Below, one piece after another: positions 1-10,034 of a DNA stretch of 64,000 nt; position 1 is the stretch's first letter, and the number at the start of each line of letters is the position of its first letter. The notes under the pieces are model-generated. The model was not told where the DNA came from. It did not search any database and was given only the letters and a program-made list of their open reading frames with translations. Origin of the DNA: Carboxylicivirga litoralis (GTDB lineage Bacteria; Bacteroidota; Bacteroidia; Bacteroidales; Marinilabiliaceae); contig NZ_JAFMVC010000002.1 in the NCBI RefSeq assembly GCF_025499605.1, positions 248,001 through 312,000 on the forward strand, read 5' to 3'. The position numbers and the translations under genes were made by a program.

Positions 1-782
1 TAAATACTAACGAAGAAACTGGTCAGACTGTTATTTCTGGTATGGGTGAGCTTCACCTTGAAGTACTTATCGACCGTTTGAAGCGTGAGTTTAAAGTAGA
101 ATGTAACCAGGGTGCACCTCAGGTAACTTATAAAGAAACAATCACTCAGGAAGTTGAGCTTCGCGAAGTATTCAAGAAGCAGTCTGGTGGTCGTGGTAAA
201 TTTGCCGATATCCAGTTCCGCATGGGACCTGCCGAAGAAGGTAAAGTAGGTCTTCAGTTCGAAAGCACAATTAAAGGTGGTAACATTCCTAAAGAATTTA
301 TCCCTTCAATTGAGAAAGGTTTCAAAGAAGCTATGTTGAATGGTGTACTTTGCGGTAGTGAAGTAGAAGCATTGAAAGTAGAAGTATTTGATGGTTCTTT
401 CCACGCTGTCGATTCAGACCAGTTGTCATTCGAAATTTGTGCCCGTCAAGGATTTAAATCAGCATCTGCACAAGCTAAGCCTCAGTTATTGGAGCCTATC
501 ATGCGTGTTGAAGTTGTGACTCCTGAAGAGTACATGGGTGATATCATCGGTGACTTCAACAAGCGTCGTGGTCAGGTAGAAGGTATGGAATCTAAAGCTG
601 GTGCTCGTGTAGTAAAAGCTAAGGTGCCATTGGCAGAGATGTTTGGTTACGTAACAGCATTACGTACGATCTCATCTGGTCGTGCTACTTCATCAATGGA
701 ATTCTTAGAGTACGCAGCTGTACCTAAGCAAATCGCTATTGAAGTAGTTAAAGAAGCAAAAGGAAAAGTAGAATTATTATAA
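1..782 (+). CDS. fusA: Elongation factor G, C-terminal part (truncated by window edge)
   Basis: This is the C-terminal third of translation elongation factor G, the GTPase that drives ribosomal translocation and, with RRF, ribosome recycling. The frame is open from base 3, before the first Met at 42. It begins in the conserved segment [18 protein letters not shown], the end of domain III. Domain IV follows (motifs [12 protein letters not shown] and [10 protein letters not shown]), then domain V ([25 protein letters not shown]). It stops at 780-782, 19 bases before rpsJ, matching the usual str-S10 gene order in which fusA precedes the S10 operon. The GTPase domain lies outside the window. Identification is firm from motif order. 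Confidence 0.97.
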   Translation, partial: NTNEETGQTVISGMGELHLEVLIDRLKREFKVECNQGAPQVTYKETITQEVELREVFKKQSGGRGKFADIQFRMGPAEEGKVGLQFESTIKGGNIPKEFIPSIEKGFKEAMLNGVLCGSEVEALKVEVFDGSFHAVDSDQLSFEICARQGFKSASAQAKPQLLEPIMRVEVVTPEEYMGDIIGDFNKRRGQVEGMESKAGARVVKAKVPLAEMFGYVTALRTISSGRATSSMEFLEYAAVPKQIAIEVVKEAKGKVELL

Positions 783-801
783 CACAATTAGTGTTCTCAC
801 T

Positions 802-1107
802 ATGAGTCAGAAAATTAGAATAAAACTTAAATCTTACGATCACAACTTGGTTGACAAGTCAGCTGAGAAGATCGTGAAGACAGTTAAGAGCACTGGTGCA
901 GTAGTAAGCGGTCCTATTCCGCTTCCTACTCACAAGCGTATCTTCACTGTGTTGCGCTCCACATTTGTGAACAAGAAATCACGTGAGCAGTTTCAATTAT
1001 CATCTTACAAGCGTTTGATCGATATTTATAGCTCTACAGCTAAAACGATTGATGCTTTGATGAAGTTAGAATTGCCTAGTGGTGTAGAAGTAGAAATTAA
1101 AGTGTGA
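802..1107 (+). CDS. rpsJ: 30S ribosomal protein S10
   Basis: uS10, 101 residues, the usual length. It sits in the 30S head and, in other bacteria, pairs with NusB in transcription antitermination. Family motifs are [17 protein letters not shown] at the N terminus and [17 protein letters not shown] in the middle (the extended loop). The start at 802 is the only sensible ATG. It begins the S10 block 19 bases after fusA and ends 20 bases before rplC. Confidence 0.98.
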   Translation: MSQKIRIKLKSYDHNLVDKSAEKIVKTVKSTGAVVSGPIPLPTHKRIFTVLRSTFVNKKSREQFQLSSYKRLIDIYSSTAKTIDALMKLELPSGVEVEIKV

Positions 1108-1127
1108 TAATCTTAAATGTTTAAACA

Positions 1128-1745
1128 ATGCCAGGACTAATTGGAAAAAAAATCGGAATGACATCCGTTTTCAGTGCCGATGGTAAAAATGTGCCATGCA
1201 CTGTTATCGAAGCAGGCCCTTGCGTAGTTACACAGGTTAAAACTGTGGAAACTGATGGCTACGAGGCTGTACAGTTGGCGTTTGACGACAAAAAAGAAAA
1301 GAGCACAAACCAACCTGAAGCAGGTCACTTTAAAAAGGCCGGTTCAGCACCAAAGCGTAAAGTTGTAGAATTCCACGAATTCGAAAACGAATTAAAGCTT
1401 GGTGAAGAGGTTAATGTGAATCTTTTCGAAGAAAACGCTTTTGTTGATATCACTGGTATCTCAAAAGGTAAAGGTTTTCAAGGTGTCGTAAAGCGTTACA
1501 ACTTTAGAGGTGTGGGTGACGCTACACACGGTCAGCACAACCGCTTACGCGCTCCTGGATCTATTGGTGCAGCATCCTACCCAGCAAGGGTTTTTAAAGG
1601 CATGCGCATGGCAGGTCGTACAGGTGGTGACAGAGTTAAGGTTGAAAACCTTAAAGTGATTAAAGTAATTCCTGAGAACAACCTTATTTTGGTTAAAGGT
1701 TCAGTACCAGGAGCAAAAGGCTCATATCTAATTATTGAAAAGTAA
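1128..1745 (+). CDS. rplC: 50S ribosomal protein L3
   Basis: uL3, 205 residues, an early-assembly 50S protein whose long loop reaches the peptidyl-transferase centre. The start reads [14 protein letters not shown]. The loop motif [16 protein letters not shown] (about residues 128-143) includes the glutamine that the PrmB methyltransferase modifies in other bacteria. Its TAA stop overlaps the rplD start (AATGG at 1744-1748), which suggests translational coupling. Confidence 0.98.
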   Translation: MPGLIGKKIGMTSVFSADGKNVPCTVIEAGPCVVTQVKTVETDGYEAVQLAFDDKKEKSTNQPEAGHFKKAGSAPKRKVVEFHEFENELKLGEEVNVNLFEENAFVDITGISKGKGFQGVVKRYNFRGVGDATHGQHNRLRAPGSIGAASYPARVFKGMRMAGRTGGDRVKVENLKVIKVIPENNLILVKGSVPGAKGSYLIIEK

Positions 1746-2374
1746 TGGAACTGAACGTATTAACAATTGAAGGAAAAGAAACCGGAAGAAAGGTAAATTT
1801 ACCTGAAGCGGTGTTCGGAATTGAGCCCAGCGACCACGCCATTTACTTGGATGTAAAACAATACTTGGCTAATAATCGTCAAGGGACTCATAAGTCAAAG
1901 GAACGTGCTGAGATTACGGGTTCAACTCGTAAAATCAAAAAGCAAAAAGGTACTGGTACAGCTCGTGCTGGTAGCATTAAGTCTCCTGTTTTCGTAGGTG
2001 GAGGTCGTGCATTCGGTCCTCGTCCACGTAACTACCGTTTTAAGTTGAATAAAAAACTTAAGCAGTTAGCTCGTAAATCTGCGTTAGCATACAAAGCACA
2101 AACTCAAATGATCACTGTTTTGGAAGACTTCAACTTCGAAGCGCCAAAAACAAAAGACTATGCAGCTTTGGTTACCAACCTAAAGTTAAATGGTCAGCGT
2201 TCATTGTTAGTGTTAAAAGAAGCTAACGATAACATCTACCGTTCAGCTCGCAACATTCAGCGTGCCGAGGTAGTGACATTAGATGAACTGAATACATTTG
2301 ACATCATGAAAGCTAAAAACTTGGTGTTGGTTGAAAGTTCTGTAGAAGAATTCGGTAAACTGTTTAACGCATAA
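1745..2374 (+). CDS. rplD: 50S ribosomal protein L4
   Basis: uL4, 209 residues, with a globular domain on the 50S surface and a loop lining the exit tunnel. The loop motif [21 protein letters not shown] (about residues 73-93) is typical. In E. coli L4 also represses its own operon; I see no evidence for or against that here. The start overlaps the L3 stop, and its 3' end carries the strong Shine-Dalgarno sequence used by rplW. Confidence 0.97.
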   Translation: MELNVLTIEGKETGRKVNLPEAVFGIEPSDHAIYLDVKQYLANNRQGTHKSKERAEITGSTRKIKKQKGTGTARAGSIKSPVFVGGGRAFGPRPRNYRFKLNKKLKQLARKSALAYKAQTQMITVLEDFNFEAPKTKDYAALVTNLKLNGQRSLLVLKEANDNIYRSARNIQRAEVVTLDELNTFDIMKAKNLVLVESSVEEFGKLFNA

Positions 2375-2379
2375 GGAGG
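2373..2379 (+). promoter_or_regulatory. Unusually strong Shine-Dalgarno before rplW
   Basis: AAGGAGG lies 6 bases upstream of the rplW ATG at 2386 and overlaps the rplD stop. A full-length SD at ideal spacing stands out because Bacteroidota genes seldom use SD pairing and most starts in this window lack one. Confidence 0.6.
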
Positions 2380-2385
2380 CTCGTC

Positions 2386-2676
2386 ATGAAAGTTATTATT
2401 AAACCAATTGTAACTGAAAAGATGACAGAACTAGGCGAGAAGTTGAATCGCTTCGCATTCGTTGTTGATAAGAAAGCTAACAAGCTTCAGATCAAAGACG
2501 CTGTTGAAGAATTATACAACGTAAGCGTTGAGTCTGTCAATACAATGGTATACGCGGGTAAATCAAAGTCGCGTTACACAAAGAGTGGAGTTATTGTTGG
2601 TAGAACAAATTCCTTCAAAAAAGCTGTTGTAACACTAGCAGAAGGAGATACTATTGATTTTTATAGCAATATCTAA
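2386..2676 (+). CDS. rplW: 50S ribosomal protein L23
   Basis: uL23, 96 residues, located at the polypeptide exit where trigger factor and SRP dock. Motifs: [20 protein letters not shown] at the N terminus and [20 protein letters not shown] in the core. The start at 2386 is fixed by the SD at 2373-2379 and by family length. It ends 5 bases before rplB. Confidence 0.97.
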   Translation: MKVIIKPIVTEKMTELGEKLNRFAFVVDKKANKLQIKDAVEELYNVSVESVNTMVYAGKSKSRYTKSGVIVGRTNSFKKAVVTLAEGDTIDFYSNI

Positions 2677-2681
2677 TAAAA

Positions 2682-3506
2682 ATGGCAGTAAGAAAACTAA
2701 AGCCCACAACACCGGGGCAGAGACACAAAATTATTGGTGCGTTTGATACGATTACATCAGCGTCACCAGAAAAGTCCTTATTGAGGCCATTAAAGAAATC
2801 CGGAGGTAGAAATAACTCTGGTAAAATGACCGTTAGAAATATCGGTGGTGGTCACAAAAGGAGATACAGGGTAATCGACTTTAAGCGTAATAAAGACGGT
2901 GTTAACGCAACAGTTGAGTCAATTCAATACGATCCTAACCGGAGTGCTCGTATTGCATTGCTAGCTTACGCTGATGGAGAAAAAAGGTACATTCTTGCAC
3001 CTAATGGGTTGCAGGTTGGTCAAGCTATTGCTTCAGGACCAGGGGTTGCTCCTGAGATTGGTAACAGCTTACCATTAAGCGAGATTCCTTTAGGTTCCAT
3101 TATTCACAACATCGAATTGCGTCCGGGCCAGGGAGGTACAATGGCACGTAGTGCTGGTACTTTCGCACAATTGGCTGCTCGTGAAGGAAAATACGCGGTT
3201 GTTAAATTGCCTTCAGGCGAAACAAGAATGGTATTAGTTACATGTCGTGCTACTTTAGGTGCGGTTGGTAACTCTGACCACGCTCTTGAGCGTTCAGGAA
3301 AAGCTGGACGTAGCCGTTGGTTGGGTCGTCGTCCACGAGTTCGTGGTGTGGCAATGAACCCAGTTGATCACCCAATGGGTGGTGGTGAAGGTCGTTCGTC
3401 AGGAGGACACCCAAGATCTCGTACAGGGGTATTGGCTAAGGGTTATAAAACTCGTCATCCTAAGAAGGCTTCTAATCAATTTATCATTGAAAGAAGAAAA
3501 AAATAA
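2682..3506 (+). CDS. rplB: 50S ribosomal protein L2
   Basis: uL2, 274 residues, a universally conserved 23S rRNA-binding protein needed for subunit association and the peptidyl-transferase centre. It has the N-terminal [23 protein letters not shown]-binding segment and the C-terminal [20 protein letters not shown] motif. The histidine of NPVDHP, important in E. coli L2, is kept; the second histidine of the E. coli DHPH sequence is Met here. Confidence 0.98.
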   Translation: MAVRKLKPTTPGQRHKIIGAFDTITSASPEKSLLRPLKKSGGRNNSGKMTVRNIGGGHKRRYRVIDFKRNKDGVNATVESIQYDPNRSARIALLAYADGEKRYILAPNGLQVGQAIASGPGVAPEIGNSLPLSEIPLGSIIHNIELRPGQGGTMARSAGTFAQLAAREGKYAVVKLPSGETRMVLVTCRATLGAVGNSDHALERSGKAGRSRWLGRRPRVRGVAMNPVDHPMGGGEGRSSGGHPRSRTGVLAKGYKTRHPKKASNQFIIERRKK

Positions 3507-3525
3507 CCGGTTAAATTAAACGAAT

Positions 3526-3795
3526 ATGAGCAGATCATTAAAAAAAGGCCCATTTATCGACTTTAAACTGGAAAAGAAAGTTCTGGCACAGAACGAGTCA
3601 GGTAAGAAATCAGTTATTAAGACTTGGGCACGTGCGTCTATGATTTCTCCGGAATTTGTAGGACACACTATTGCTGTACACAACGGTAATAAGTTTATCC
3701 CGGTTTATGTTACTGAAAATATGGTAGGACACAAATTAGGCGAATTTGCCCCAACCCGTACTTATCGCGGTCATGGTGGTAATAAGAAAAAGTAA
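3526..3795 (+). CDS. rpsS: 30S ribosomal protein S19
   Basis: uS19, 89 residues, pairs with S13 in the 30S head and contributes to inter-subunit bridge B1a. Motifs: [11 protein letters not shown] at the start, [22 protein letters not shown] in the core and [14 protein letters not shown] near the end. It sits 19 bases after rplB, in standard S10-operon order. Confidence 0.98.
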   Translation: MSRSLKKGPFIDFKLEKKVLAQNESGKKSVIKTWARASMISPEFVGHTIAVHNGNKFIPVYVTENMVGHKLGEFAPTRTYRGHGGNKKK

Positions 3796-3833
3796 TTGGC
3801 CTGCCAATATTTAAATTCTTTAAACAGTAAAAA

Positions 3834-4253
3834 ATGGGTGCAAGAAAAAGAATAAGAGCTGAAAAAATAAAGGAAGCTAAGAAGTCCGATTACTTCGCAA
3901 AGCTTAACAATGTACCGACTTCACCTAGGAAAATGCGTCTTGTTGCCGACATGATCCGAGGTAAAGAGGTGAACCTTGCTCTGGACATGCTGAAATTCTC
4001 ATCGAAAGAAGCTTCCAGAAGGGTTGAGAAACTGTTGCTTTCTGCTATCGCTAATTGGAAAGAAAAGAACGAAGGTGTTCGCATCGAAGACGCTAACCTT
4101 TATGTGAGTGAGATCGCGGTTGATTCAGGCCGTATTTTGAAACGTTTACGTCCGGCCCCACAAGGTCGTGCGCACCGTATCAGAAAGCGTTCGAACCACG
4201 TAACGTTACGCGTTGCAAGCAAAGTAGTATCAAGTGAAACACAAGAAAACTAA
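3834..4253 (+). CDS. rplV: 50S ribosomal protein L22
   Basis: uL22, 139 residues, with a beta-hairpin lining the exit tunnel. The core begins at [20 protein letters not shown] and ends with the hairpin motif [20 protein letters not shown]. About 25 basic residues precede the usual family start, an N-terminal extension that leaves the core in frame from 3834. It ends 7 bases before rpsC. Confidence 0.97.
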   Translation: MGARKRIRAEKIKEAKKSDYFAKLNNVPTSPRKMRLVADMIRGKEVNLALDMLKFSSKEASRRVEKLLLSAIANWKEKNEGVRIEDANLYVSEIAVDSGRILKRLRPAPQGRAHRIRKRSNHVTLRVASKVVSSETQEN

Positions 4254-4260
4254 TAGCTAG

Positions 4261-4980
4261 ATGGGACAAAAAGTTAATCCAATTAGTAACAGGTTAGGAA
4301 TCATTAAAGGATGGGATTCTAACTGGTATGGAGGAAAGAACTATGGCGACAAGCTATTGGAAGACTCCAAAATCAGAAAGTACCTCAATGCACGTTTAGC
4401 TAAAGCAAGTATCTCTCGTATCATTATCGAGCGTACTTTGAAATTGGTTACTATTACCGTTTTCACTGCACGTCCTGGTATCATTATTGGTAAGGGAGGT
4501 CAGGAAGTAGATAAACTGAAAGAGGAGCTTAAGAAAATTACCGACAAAGAAGTTCAGATTAACATCTTTGAGGTAAAGAGACCAGAGTTGGACGCTATTA
4601 TCGTAGCGAAAAACATCGCTCGTCAGGTGGAAGGACGTATCGCATATCGTCGTGCCATTAAAATGGCTATCGCTTCTACCATGCGTATGGGTGCTGAAGG
4701 TATCAAAATTCAGATTTCCGGACGTTTGAACGGCGCTGAAATGGCCCGTAGCGAAATGTACAAAGAAGGCCGTACGCCTCTTCATACATTACGCGCCAAT
4801 ATAGACTATGCTCAAGAAGAAGCCTTGACTAAAATGGGTCTGATTGGTATCAAAGTTTGGATCTGTAAAGGTGAGATTTATGGTAAGCCAGATTTATCAC
4901 CTGCTTTCAACACCAAAGAAAAAGGTGGTGGAAACCGTGGAGGCGGTAGAGGTCCGAGAAGAAGAAATAATAAGAAGTAA
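4261..4980 (+). CDS. rpsC: 30S ribosomal protein S3
   Basis: uS3, 239 residues, at the mRNA entry channel and involved in mRNA unwinding. The N-terminal [13 protein letters not shown] is diagnostic. A KH domain follows with the RNA-contacting GKGG loop ([16 protein letters not shown]). The C-terminal S3 domain ([21 protein letters not shown]) precedes a Gly/Arg-rich tail [18 protein letters not shown], probably a disordered RNA-binding extension. Confidence 0.98.
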   Translation: MGQKVNPISNRLGIIKGWDSNWYGGKNYGDKLLEDSKIRKYLNARLAKASISRIIIERTLKLVTITVFTARPGIIIGKGGQEVDKLKEELKKITDKEVQINIFEVKRPELDAIIVAKNIARQVEGRIAYRRAIKMAIASTMRMGAEGIKIQISGRLNGAEMARSEMYKEGRTPLHTLRANIDYAQEEALTKMGLIGIKVWICKGEIYGKPDLSPAFNTKEKGGGNRGGGRGPRRRNNKK

Positions 4981-5010
4981 TTCTCCTTTCACATTAATTG
5001 ATTAGGAACG

Positions 5011-5442
5011 ATGTTACAACCAAAGAAAGTAAAATTTAGAAGAAGGCAGAAAGGCCGTATGAAAGGCGATGCTCAGCGCGGGCAAGAGCTAGCATTCGGA
5101 TCTTTCGGTATCAAAGCCTTACAAAGTAAATGGATTACAGGTCGTCAGATTGAAGCTGCTCGTGTTGCGGTAACCCGTTACATGCAGCGTCAGGGACAGA
5201 TCTGGATTAGAATATTTCCTGACAAACCGATTACTAAGAAGCCAGCCGAAGTACGTATGGGTAAAGGTAAAGGTAGTCCGGAAGGATTTGTGGCCCCTGT
5301 TACTCCAGGACGCATTATTTTAGAATGTGAAGGAGTACCTTACGAAGTAGCTAAAGAAGCATTGCGCCTTGCCGCACAAAAGCTTCCGGTAACTACTAAA
5401 TTCGTTGTGAGAAGAGACTATGTTGAATCAACAAATGCTTAA
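5011..5442 (+). CDS. rplP: 50S ribosomal protein L16
   Basis: uL16, 143 residues, which organises the A-site region of 23S rRNA. Motifs: [19 protein letters not shown] at the start, the [21 protein letters not shown] segment, and [21 protein letters not shown]. It ends 4 bases before the rpmC start chosen here. Confidence 0.98.
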   Translation: MLQPKKVKFRRRQKGRMKGDAQRGQELAFGSFGIKALQSKWITGRQIEAARVAVTRYMQRQGQIWIRIFPDKPITKKPAEVRMGKGKGSPEGFVAPVTPGRIILECEGVPYEVAKEALRLAAQKLPVTTKFVVRRDYVESTNA

Positions 5443-5446
5443 GGAC

Positions 5447-5644
5447 ATGAAAGTAGAAGAAATCAAAGAATTAAGTGTTAGCGAAATTGCTGAGCGTATC
5501 GAAACTGAAACTGCCGCTTTGCAGCAGTTGGAATTGAACCACACAACTTCGCCATTGGAAAACCCAATGCAGATTAGACATACTCGTAGAAACATTGCGC
5601 GCTTGAAGACTATCTTGAGTCAAAAGCAACAAACTGAAAAATAA
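5447..5644 (+). CDS. rpmC: 50S ribosomal protein L29
   Basis: uL29, 65 residues, an alpha-helical protein near the tunnel exit beside L23. I start it at 5447 (MKVEEIKELSVSEIAERIET), because this matches the family N terminus and follows the L16 stop. A longer frame from 5420 would overlap rplP and add nine unrelated residues. The C-terminal helix NPMQIRHTRRNIARLKTIL is typical. Confidence 0.95.
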   Translation: MKVEEIKELSVSEIAERIETETAALQQLELNHTTSPLENPMQIRHTRRNIARLKTILSQKQQTEK

Positions 5645-5652
5645 TTTAGGAG

Positions 5653-5907
5653 ATGGATAGAAATCTTAGAAAAGAGCGTACAGGTATTGTAGCTAGCAAC
5701 AAGATGGATAAGTCTATCGTCGTATCTGTAGAGATTCGCGAGAAGCACCCCATCTACGGTAAGTTCGTGAAAAAGTCGAAGAAGTTTCACGCGCACGATG
5801 AAGACAACACCTGCAATATCGGGGATACTGTGAAAATCATGGAAACACGTCCCTTGAGCAAGACGAAACGTTGGAGATTAGTTGAAATTCTAGAAAGAGC
5901 TAAGTAA
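5653..5907 (+). CDS. rpsQ: 30S ribosomal protein S17
   Basis: uS17, 84 residues, an OB-fold primary 16S rRNA-binding protein. Family motifs are [20 protein letters not shown] and [20 protein letters not shown]. The spacing to rpmC is 8 bases and to rplN 2 bases, so translational coupling is likely. Confidence 0.98.
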   Translation: MDRNLRKERTGIVASNKMDKSIVVSVEIREKHPIYGKFVKKSKKFHAHDEDNTCNIGDTVKIMETRPLSKTKRWRLVEILERAK

Positions 5908-5909
5908 TC

Positions 5910-6275
5910 ATGATACAACAAGAATCTAGACTTGCAGTTGCTGATAACAGTGGAGCCAAAGAAGTATTATGTATCCGTGTTCTGGGTGGAACAAGGAAGC
6001 GTTATGCCGGAGTAGGCGATCGTATCGTGGTAACTGTAAAAAGCGCCACGCCTGGCGGTGAATTGAAAAAAGGAACCGTTACAAAGGCTGTAGTAGTGCG
6101 CACTAAAAAAGAAGTTAGACGTCAAGATGGTTCCTACATCCGCTTTGATGAAAATGCTTGTGTTTTATTAAACCAGGCAGGCGAAATGAGGGGAACACGT
6201 ATTTTCGGTCCTGTAGCCCGTGAGGTTCGTGAAGGATTCATGAAAATCGTATCTCTGGCGCCTGAAGTACTTTAA
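5910..6275 (+). CDS. rplN: 50S ribosomal protein L14
   Basis: uL14, 121 residues, at the subunit interface and the contact site of silencing factor RsfS in other bacteria. It begins [20 protein letters not shown] and ends with [20 protein letters not shown], both strongly conserved. It is separated by 20 bases from rplX. Confidence 0.98.
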   Translation: MIQQESRLAVADNSGAKEVLCIRVLGGTRKRYAGVGDRIVVTVKSATPGGELKKGTVTKAVVVRTKKEVRRQDGSYIRFDENACVLLNQAGEMRGTRIFGPVAREVREGFMKIVSLAPEVL

Positions 6276-6295
6276 TCATCAAAGAGATTAGAACA

Positions 6296-6616
6296 ATGGG
6301 TAAATTGCATATTAAAAAAGGCGACATCGTTATTGTTAACGCTGGAGTCAACAAAGGCCAGGAAGGGAAAGTCCTTGAGGTATTCCCTGCCAAACAACGT
6401 GCCATTGTTGAAGGTGTTAACATGGTGAGCAAGCACACAAAGCCTAATGCTGAGAGTCCGCAAGGAGGTATAGTTAAGAAAGAGGCTCCTATTCACATTT
6501 CAAATTTGAATGTGAAAGATCCTTCAACAGGGAAACCAACACGTATTGGTCGTAAGTTGAACGATGATGGTAAACTGGTTCGAATTGCTAAAAAATCAGG
6601 GGAGGAGATCAAGTAA
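6296..6616 (+). CDS. rplX: 50S ribosomal protein L24
   Basis: uL24, 106 residues, an assembly initiator at the tunnel exit. The KOW motif ([20 protein letters not shown], then EGKVLEVFP) is at the N terminus, followed by ISNLNV and [20 protein letters not shown]. The final A of its TAA is also the first base of the rplE ATG (TAATG), so the genes overlap by one base. GGAGGAG within its last codons could serve as an SD for rplE. Confidence 0.98.
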   Translation: MGKLHIKKGDIVIVNAGVNKGQEGKVLEVFPAKQRAIVEGVNMVSKHTKPNAESPQGGIVKKEAPIHISNLNVKDPSTGKPTRIGRKLNDDGKLVRIAKKSGEEIK

Positions 6617-7173
6617 TGAGTTATACACCTAGTTTAAGTAAACAGTATAAGGACGAGATTGTACCAAACTTGATGAAAGAATTCGGGTTTAAATCAATCA
6701 TGCAGGTTCCAAAGTTAGAGAAGATTGTAATCAACCAGGGTCTTGGTTCAGCTACTGCTGACAAGAAAATGATTGAAAATGCACTCAAAGAACTAACGAC
6801 GATCACCGGTCAAAAGGCCGTGGCTACACTTTCGAAAAAGGATATTTCGAACTTTAAGCTTCGTAAAAAAATGCCAATTGGTGTGCGTGTCACACTACGT
6901 CGTGAAAACATGTATGAATTCCTTGAGCGTTTAATTCGTGTGGCTCTGCCTCGAATTCGCGACTTCAAAGGTATCAACAGTAAGCTTGACGGACGTGGAA
7001 ACTATACCTTAGGTATTGAAGAACAAATCATTTTTCCTGAAATAAATATTGACAATGTGTCAAAAATATTGGGTATGAATATTACCTTTGTGACCTCGGG
7101 AAAAACCGATGAGGAAGCTTTTGCTCTTTTGAAAGAGTTTGGGTTACCATTTAAAAACGTGAAAAAGAACTAG
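6616..7173 (+). CDS. rplE: 50S ribosomal protein L5
   Basis: uL5, 185 residues, which binds 5S rRNA and forms bridge B1b with S13. Motifs: [52 protein letters not shown] and [17 protein letters not shown]. It overlaps rplX by one base and precedes rpsN by 4 bases. Confidence 0.98.
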   Translation: MSYTPSLSKQYKDEIVPNLMKEFGFKSIMQVPKLEKIVINQGLGSATADKKMIENALKELTTITGQKAVATLSKKDISNFKLRKKMPIGVRVTLRRENMYEFLERLIRVALPRIRDFKGINSKLDGRGNYTLGIEEQIIFPEINIDNVSKILGMNITFVTSGKTDEEAFALLKEFGLPFKNVKKN

Positions 7174-7177
7174 TTAT

Positions 7178-7447
7178 ATGGCAAAGGAATCAATGAAAGC
7201 CCGTGAGGTAAAAAGGGCTAAGCTTGTTGCCAAATACGCTGAAAAACGTGCAAGGCTTAAGGAAGAAGGAGATTATGTAGGTTTGCAAAAGCTACCTAAG
7301 AACGCTTCTCCAGTGCGTATGCACAACCGTTGCAAGTTAACCGGACGTCCGAAAGGTTACATGCGACAGTTTGGTCTTTCAAGGATTCAGTTCCGCGAAA
7401 TGGCTTCAGCTGGTTTAATACCTGGTGTTAAAAAAGCAAGTTGGTAA
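7178..7447 (+). CDS. rpsN: 30S ribosomal protein S14, zinc-free type
   Basis: uS14, 89 residues, the long form. The C-terminal core reads [21 protein letters not shown] and has only one cysteine, so the CxxC pairs of the short zinc-binding form are absent. This makes it the zinc-independent version. It sits in the conserved L5-S14-S8 order. Confidence 0.97.
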   Translation: MAKESMKAREVKRAKLVAKYAEKRARLKEEGDYVGLQKLPKNASPVRMHNRCKLTGRPKGYMRQFGLSRIQFREMASAGLIPGVKKASW

Positions 7448-7504
7448 GAGTGTTAAATATTGTCCCGGTGTATTTTACGCCGGGATCAATTTAATCTTTA
7501 TAAA

Positions 7505-7900
7505 ATGACAGATCCAATAGCAGATTTCCTGACACGAATCAGGAACGCCATTATGGCGGGTCATAGGGTTGTTGAAGTTCCAGCTTCCAACCTTAAAAGA
7601 GAGATGACCAAAATTCTTTTCGAGAAAGGGTACATCTTAAATTACAAGTTCATCGAAGATGACAAGCAAGGAGTAGTTAAGATCGCATTGAAGTACGATC
7701 CTCAAACAAAGACTCCAGCTATCAAAGCGCTTAAGCGCGTGAGTACACCTGGTTTACGCTCGTATGCCGGGTATCGTAGTTTACCTCGCGTTCTTAACGG
7801 TCTTGGTATTGCTATCGTGTCAACTTCACGAGGTGTAATGACGGATAAAGAAGCCCGAGTACAGAAAATTGGTGGTGAAGTATTGTGTTACGTTTATTAA
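7505..7900 (+). CDS. rpsH: 30S ribosomal protein S8
   Basis: uS8, 131 residues, a central-domain 16S rRNA-binding protein and the spc-operon repressor in E. coli. I start it at 7505 ([20 protein letters not shown]), the family N terminus. The frame is open upstream to 7460, but those residues match nothing in the family. The C-terminal motif [18 protein letters not shown] is typical. The 57-base space after rpsN contains CCCGGTGTATTTTACGCCGGG (7464-7484), a possible hairpin. Confidence 0.97.
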   Translation: MTDPIADFLTRIRNAIMAGHRVVEVPASNLKREMTKILFEKGYILNYKFIEDDKQGVVKIALKYDPQTKTPAIKALKRVSTPGLRSYAGYRSLPRVLNGLGIAIVSTSRGVMTDKEARVQKIGGEVLCYVY

Positions 7901-7912
7901 AAAAGAAGAACT

Positions 7913-8464
7913 ATGTCAAGAATTGGAAAAGCACCGATTAGCATACCTTCAGGCGTGAACGTAACTGTTAAAGACAATACTGTGACAGTAAAAGGCCCTA
8001 AAGGCGAATTGTCACAAGCGATTCACCCTGAAATGGAAGTGAAAGTTGAGGATGGAACAATTACTGTTGTTCGTCCTAACGATGAAAAAGAAACACGTGC
8101 CCAGCACGGATTGTACCGCTCGTTGATCAACAACATGGTGGTAGGAGTTTCTGAAGGTTACAAAAAGCAATTAGAATTAGTTGGTGTAGGTTACCGTGCA
8201 ACTAATCAAGGTCAATTACTTGATTTGGCATTGGGTTATTCTCACCCTATTCAGCTGATGTTGCCAAAAGAAATTAAAGTGGAAGCTGTTACTGACAGAA
8301 AAAGCAATCCTATTATTACGCTTGAATCAGCAGATAAGCAATTACTTGGACAAGTATGTGCTAAAATTAGGTCATTGCGTAAGCCTGAGCCTTACAAAGG
8401 AAAAGGTGTACGTTTCAAAGGCGAAGAGATTCGTCGTAAGGCCGGTAAATCTGCTAAAGTTTAA
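7913..8464 (+). CDS. rplF: 50S ribosomal protein L6
   Basis: uL6, 183 residues, two tandem similar domains near the GTPase-associated centre. Motifs: SRIGKAPISIPSGVNVTVKD at the start and the C-terminal LRKPEPYKGKGVRFKGEEIR. It lies 12 bases after rpsH and 20 bases before rplR in standard spc order. Confidence 0.98.
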   Translation: MSRIGKAPISIPSGVNVTVKDNTVTVKGPKGELSQAIHPEMEVKVEDGTITVVRPNDEKETRAQHGLYRSLINNMVVGVSEGYKKQLELVGVGYRATNQGQLLDLALGYSHPIQLMLPKEIKVEAVTDRKSNPIITLESADKQLLGQVCAKIRSLRKPEPYKGKGVRFKGEEIRRKAGKSAKV

Positions 8465-8484
8465 TCTGAATTAAATTAGGAATT

Positions 8485-8841
8485 ATGGCTTTTTCGAAAA
8501 TAGAGAGAAGACGAAAAATTAAATTGCGCGTTCGCAAGAATATCAGCGGAACCGCAGAGCGTCCAAGAATGTCAGTATTTAGAAGCAATAAGCAAATTTC
8601 AGTTCAGTTAATTGATGATGTTAATGGTAAAACATTGGCTGCATCTTCTTCTTTGTTAAAAGAAATTGCTGATCAGAAAGGTACTAAGTCTGAAGTGGCT
8701 GCAATGGTTGGTAAAAACATTGCTGAAGTTGCTCAGAAAGCTGGTATCAGTGTTGTTGTGTTCGATAGAAATGGATACCTATATCATGGTAGAGTTAAAC
8801 AATTAGCCGACGCTGCTCGTGAAGCAGGGCTTAAATTCTAA
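8485..8841 (+). CDS. rplR: 50S ribosomal protein L18
   Basis: uL18, 118 residues, 5S rRNA-binding. Motifs: [20 protein letters not shown] and the C-terminal [20 protein letters not shown] followed by EAGLKF. It lies 6 bases before rpsE. Confidence 0.98.
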   Translation: MAFSKIERRRKIKLRVRKNISGTAERPRMSVFRSNKQISVQLIDDVNGKTLAASSSLLKEIADQKGTKSEVAAMVGKNIAEVAQKAGISVVVFDRNGYLYHGRVKQLADAAREAGLKF

Positions 8842-8847
8842 CAGACT

Positions 8848-9366
8848 ATGGCTGGAAATAACAAAAGAATCAGAAACAATAACGATCTTGAGCTAAAGGA
8901 TCGTTTGGTTGCTATCAACAGGGTAACTAAAGTAACCAAGGGTGGTAGAACTTTCTCATTCTCTGCCATTGTAGTGGTTGGAAATGAGAACGGCGTTGTT
9001 GGCTGGGGCCTTGGTAAAGCAGGCGAAGTAACAACAGCTATTGCAAAAGGTGTTGAAGCTGCCAAAAAGAATCTAGTTAAAGTACCTATTATCAATGGTA
9101 CTGTTCCTCATGAGCAATTGGCTCGTTACGGTGGTGCAAGTGTATTTATGAAGCCTGCATCTCATGGTACCGGAGTAAAAGCTGGTGGTGCGATGCGTGC
9201 CGTATTAGAGAGTGTTGGTGTAACTGACGTATTAGCTAAGTCAAAAGGTTCATCGAACCCGCACAACTTGGTAAAAGCAACGATTGAGGCACTAACTGAA
9301 TTGCGTGATGCTGCAACTATTGCTGAGCAACGAGGTGTTTCAATGGATAAAGTATTTAACGGATAA
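8848..9366 (+). CDS. rpsE: 30S ribosomal protein S5
   Basis: uS5, 172 residues, important for decoding fidelity and mRNA entry. It has the S5 dsRBD-like N domain ([40 protein letters not shown]) and the S5 C domain ([20 protein letters not shown]). Its stop is 11 bases before rpmD. Confidence 0.98.
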   Translation: MAGNNKRIRNNNDLELKDRLVAINRVTKVTKGGRTFSFSAIVVVGNENGVVGWGLGKAGEVTTAIAKGVEAAKKNLVKVPIINGTVPHEQLARYGGASVFMKPASHGTGVKAGGAMRAVLESVGVTDVLAKSKGSSNPHNLVKATIEALTELRDAATIAEQRGVSMDKVFNG

Positions 9367-9377
9367 ATAAGGACAAA

Positions 9378-9554
9378 ATGGCTAAGATAAAAGTAACTCA
9401 GGTTAAGAGTAAAATCGGGGCCACTGCAAGGCAAAAAAACACCTTGGCTGCCCTTGGGCTGAAGAAACTTCAGCAAACCGTTGAACATGAAGCCACACCT
9501 CAAATTGAAGGAATGGTTCAAAAAGTACTGCACCTAGTGTCAGTAGAAAGATAA
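9378..9554 (+). CDS. rpmD: 50S ribosomal protein L30
   Basis: uL30, 58 residues, found by direct translation of the gap between rpsE and rplO. The product begins [14 protein letters not shown] and ends [14 protein letters not shown], with the helix-1 motif [20 protein letters not shown]. Length and position are exactly as expected for the short bacterial L30. Confidence 0.96.
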   Translation: MAKIKVTQVKSKIGATARQKNTLAALGLKKLQQTVEHEATPQIEGMVQKVLHLVSVER

Positions 9555-9583
9555 TTTGGTCGAACGAATTAGAGGAAATTAAT

Positions 9584-10030
9584 ATGAATTTAAATAACTT
9601 AAGACCTGCAAAGGGTTCAGTAAAGACCTCAAAGCGTATCGGTCGTGGACAAGGTTCTGGTCGCGGTGGAACATCTACTCGTGGTCATAAAGGTGCCAAG
9701 TCGCGTTCGGGTTACTCACGTAAGTTTGGTTTTGAGGGCGGACAGATGCCTTTGCAGCGACGTGTTCCTAAATTCGGATTCAAAAACATTAATCGAGTTG
9801 AGTATAAGGCTGTAAACATTGAAATGTTACAGGCTATTGCTGAAAAGAAAGAGGTTACTGTAATTGATCCTGAAGTTTTAAGACAAGCCGGTTTAGTTAG
9901 CAAAAATGACTTGGTGAAGATTCTAGGTAATGGTGAGTTAAAAGCTAAATTAGAAGTGAAAGCTCACGCATTCTCTGAATCAGCAACTAAAGCTATTGAA
10001 GCAGCTGAAGGAACCGTAGTAAAATTGTAA
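9584..10030 (+). CDS. rplO: 50S ribosomal protein L15
   Basis: uL15, 148 residues. The flexible Gly/Arg-rich N-terminal region ([20 protein letters not shown]) precedes the globular domain containing [27 protein letters not shown] stands 9 bases before the ATG. It ends 4 bases before secY. Confidence 0.98.
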   Translation: MNLNNLRPAKGSVKTSKRIGRGQGSGRGGTSTRGHKGAKSRSGYSRKFGFEGGQMPLQRRVPKFGFKNINRVEYKAVNIEMLQAIAEKKEVTVIDPEVLRQAGLVSKNDLVKILGNGELKAKLEVKAHAFSESATKAIEAAEGTVVKL

Positions 10031-10034
10031 TTGA

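Noticed and set aside
4396-4785. Minus-strand frame of 129 residues
   Set aside because: It is antisense to rpsC.
5420-5446. Longer L29 start at 5420
   Set aside because: It overlaps the L16 coding end and adds nine residues outside the family pattern.
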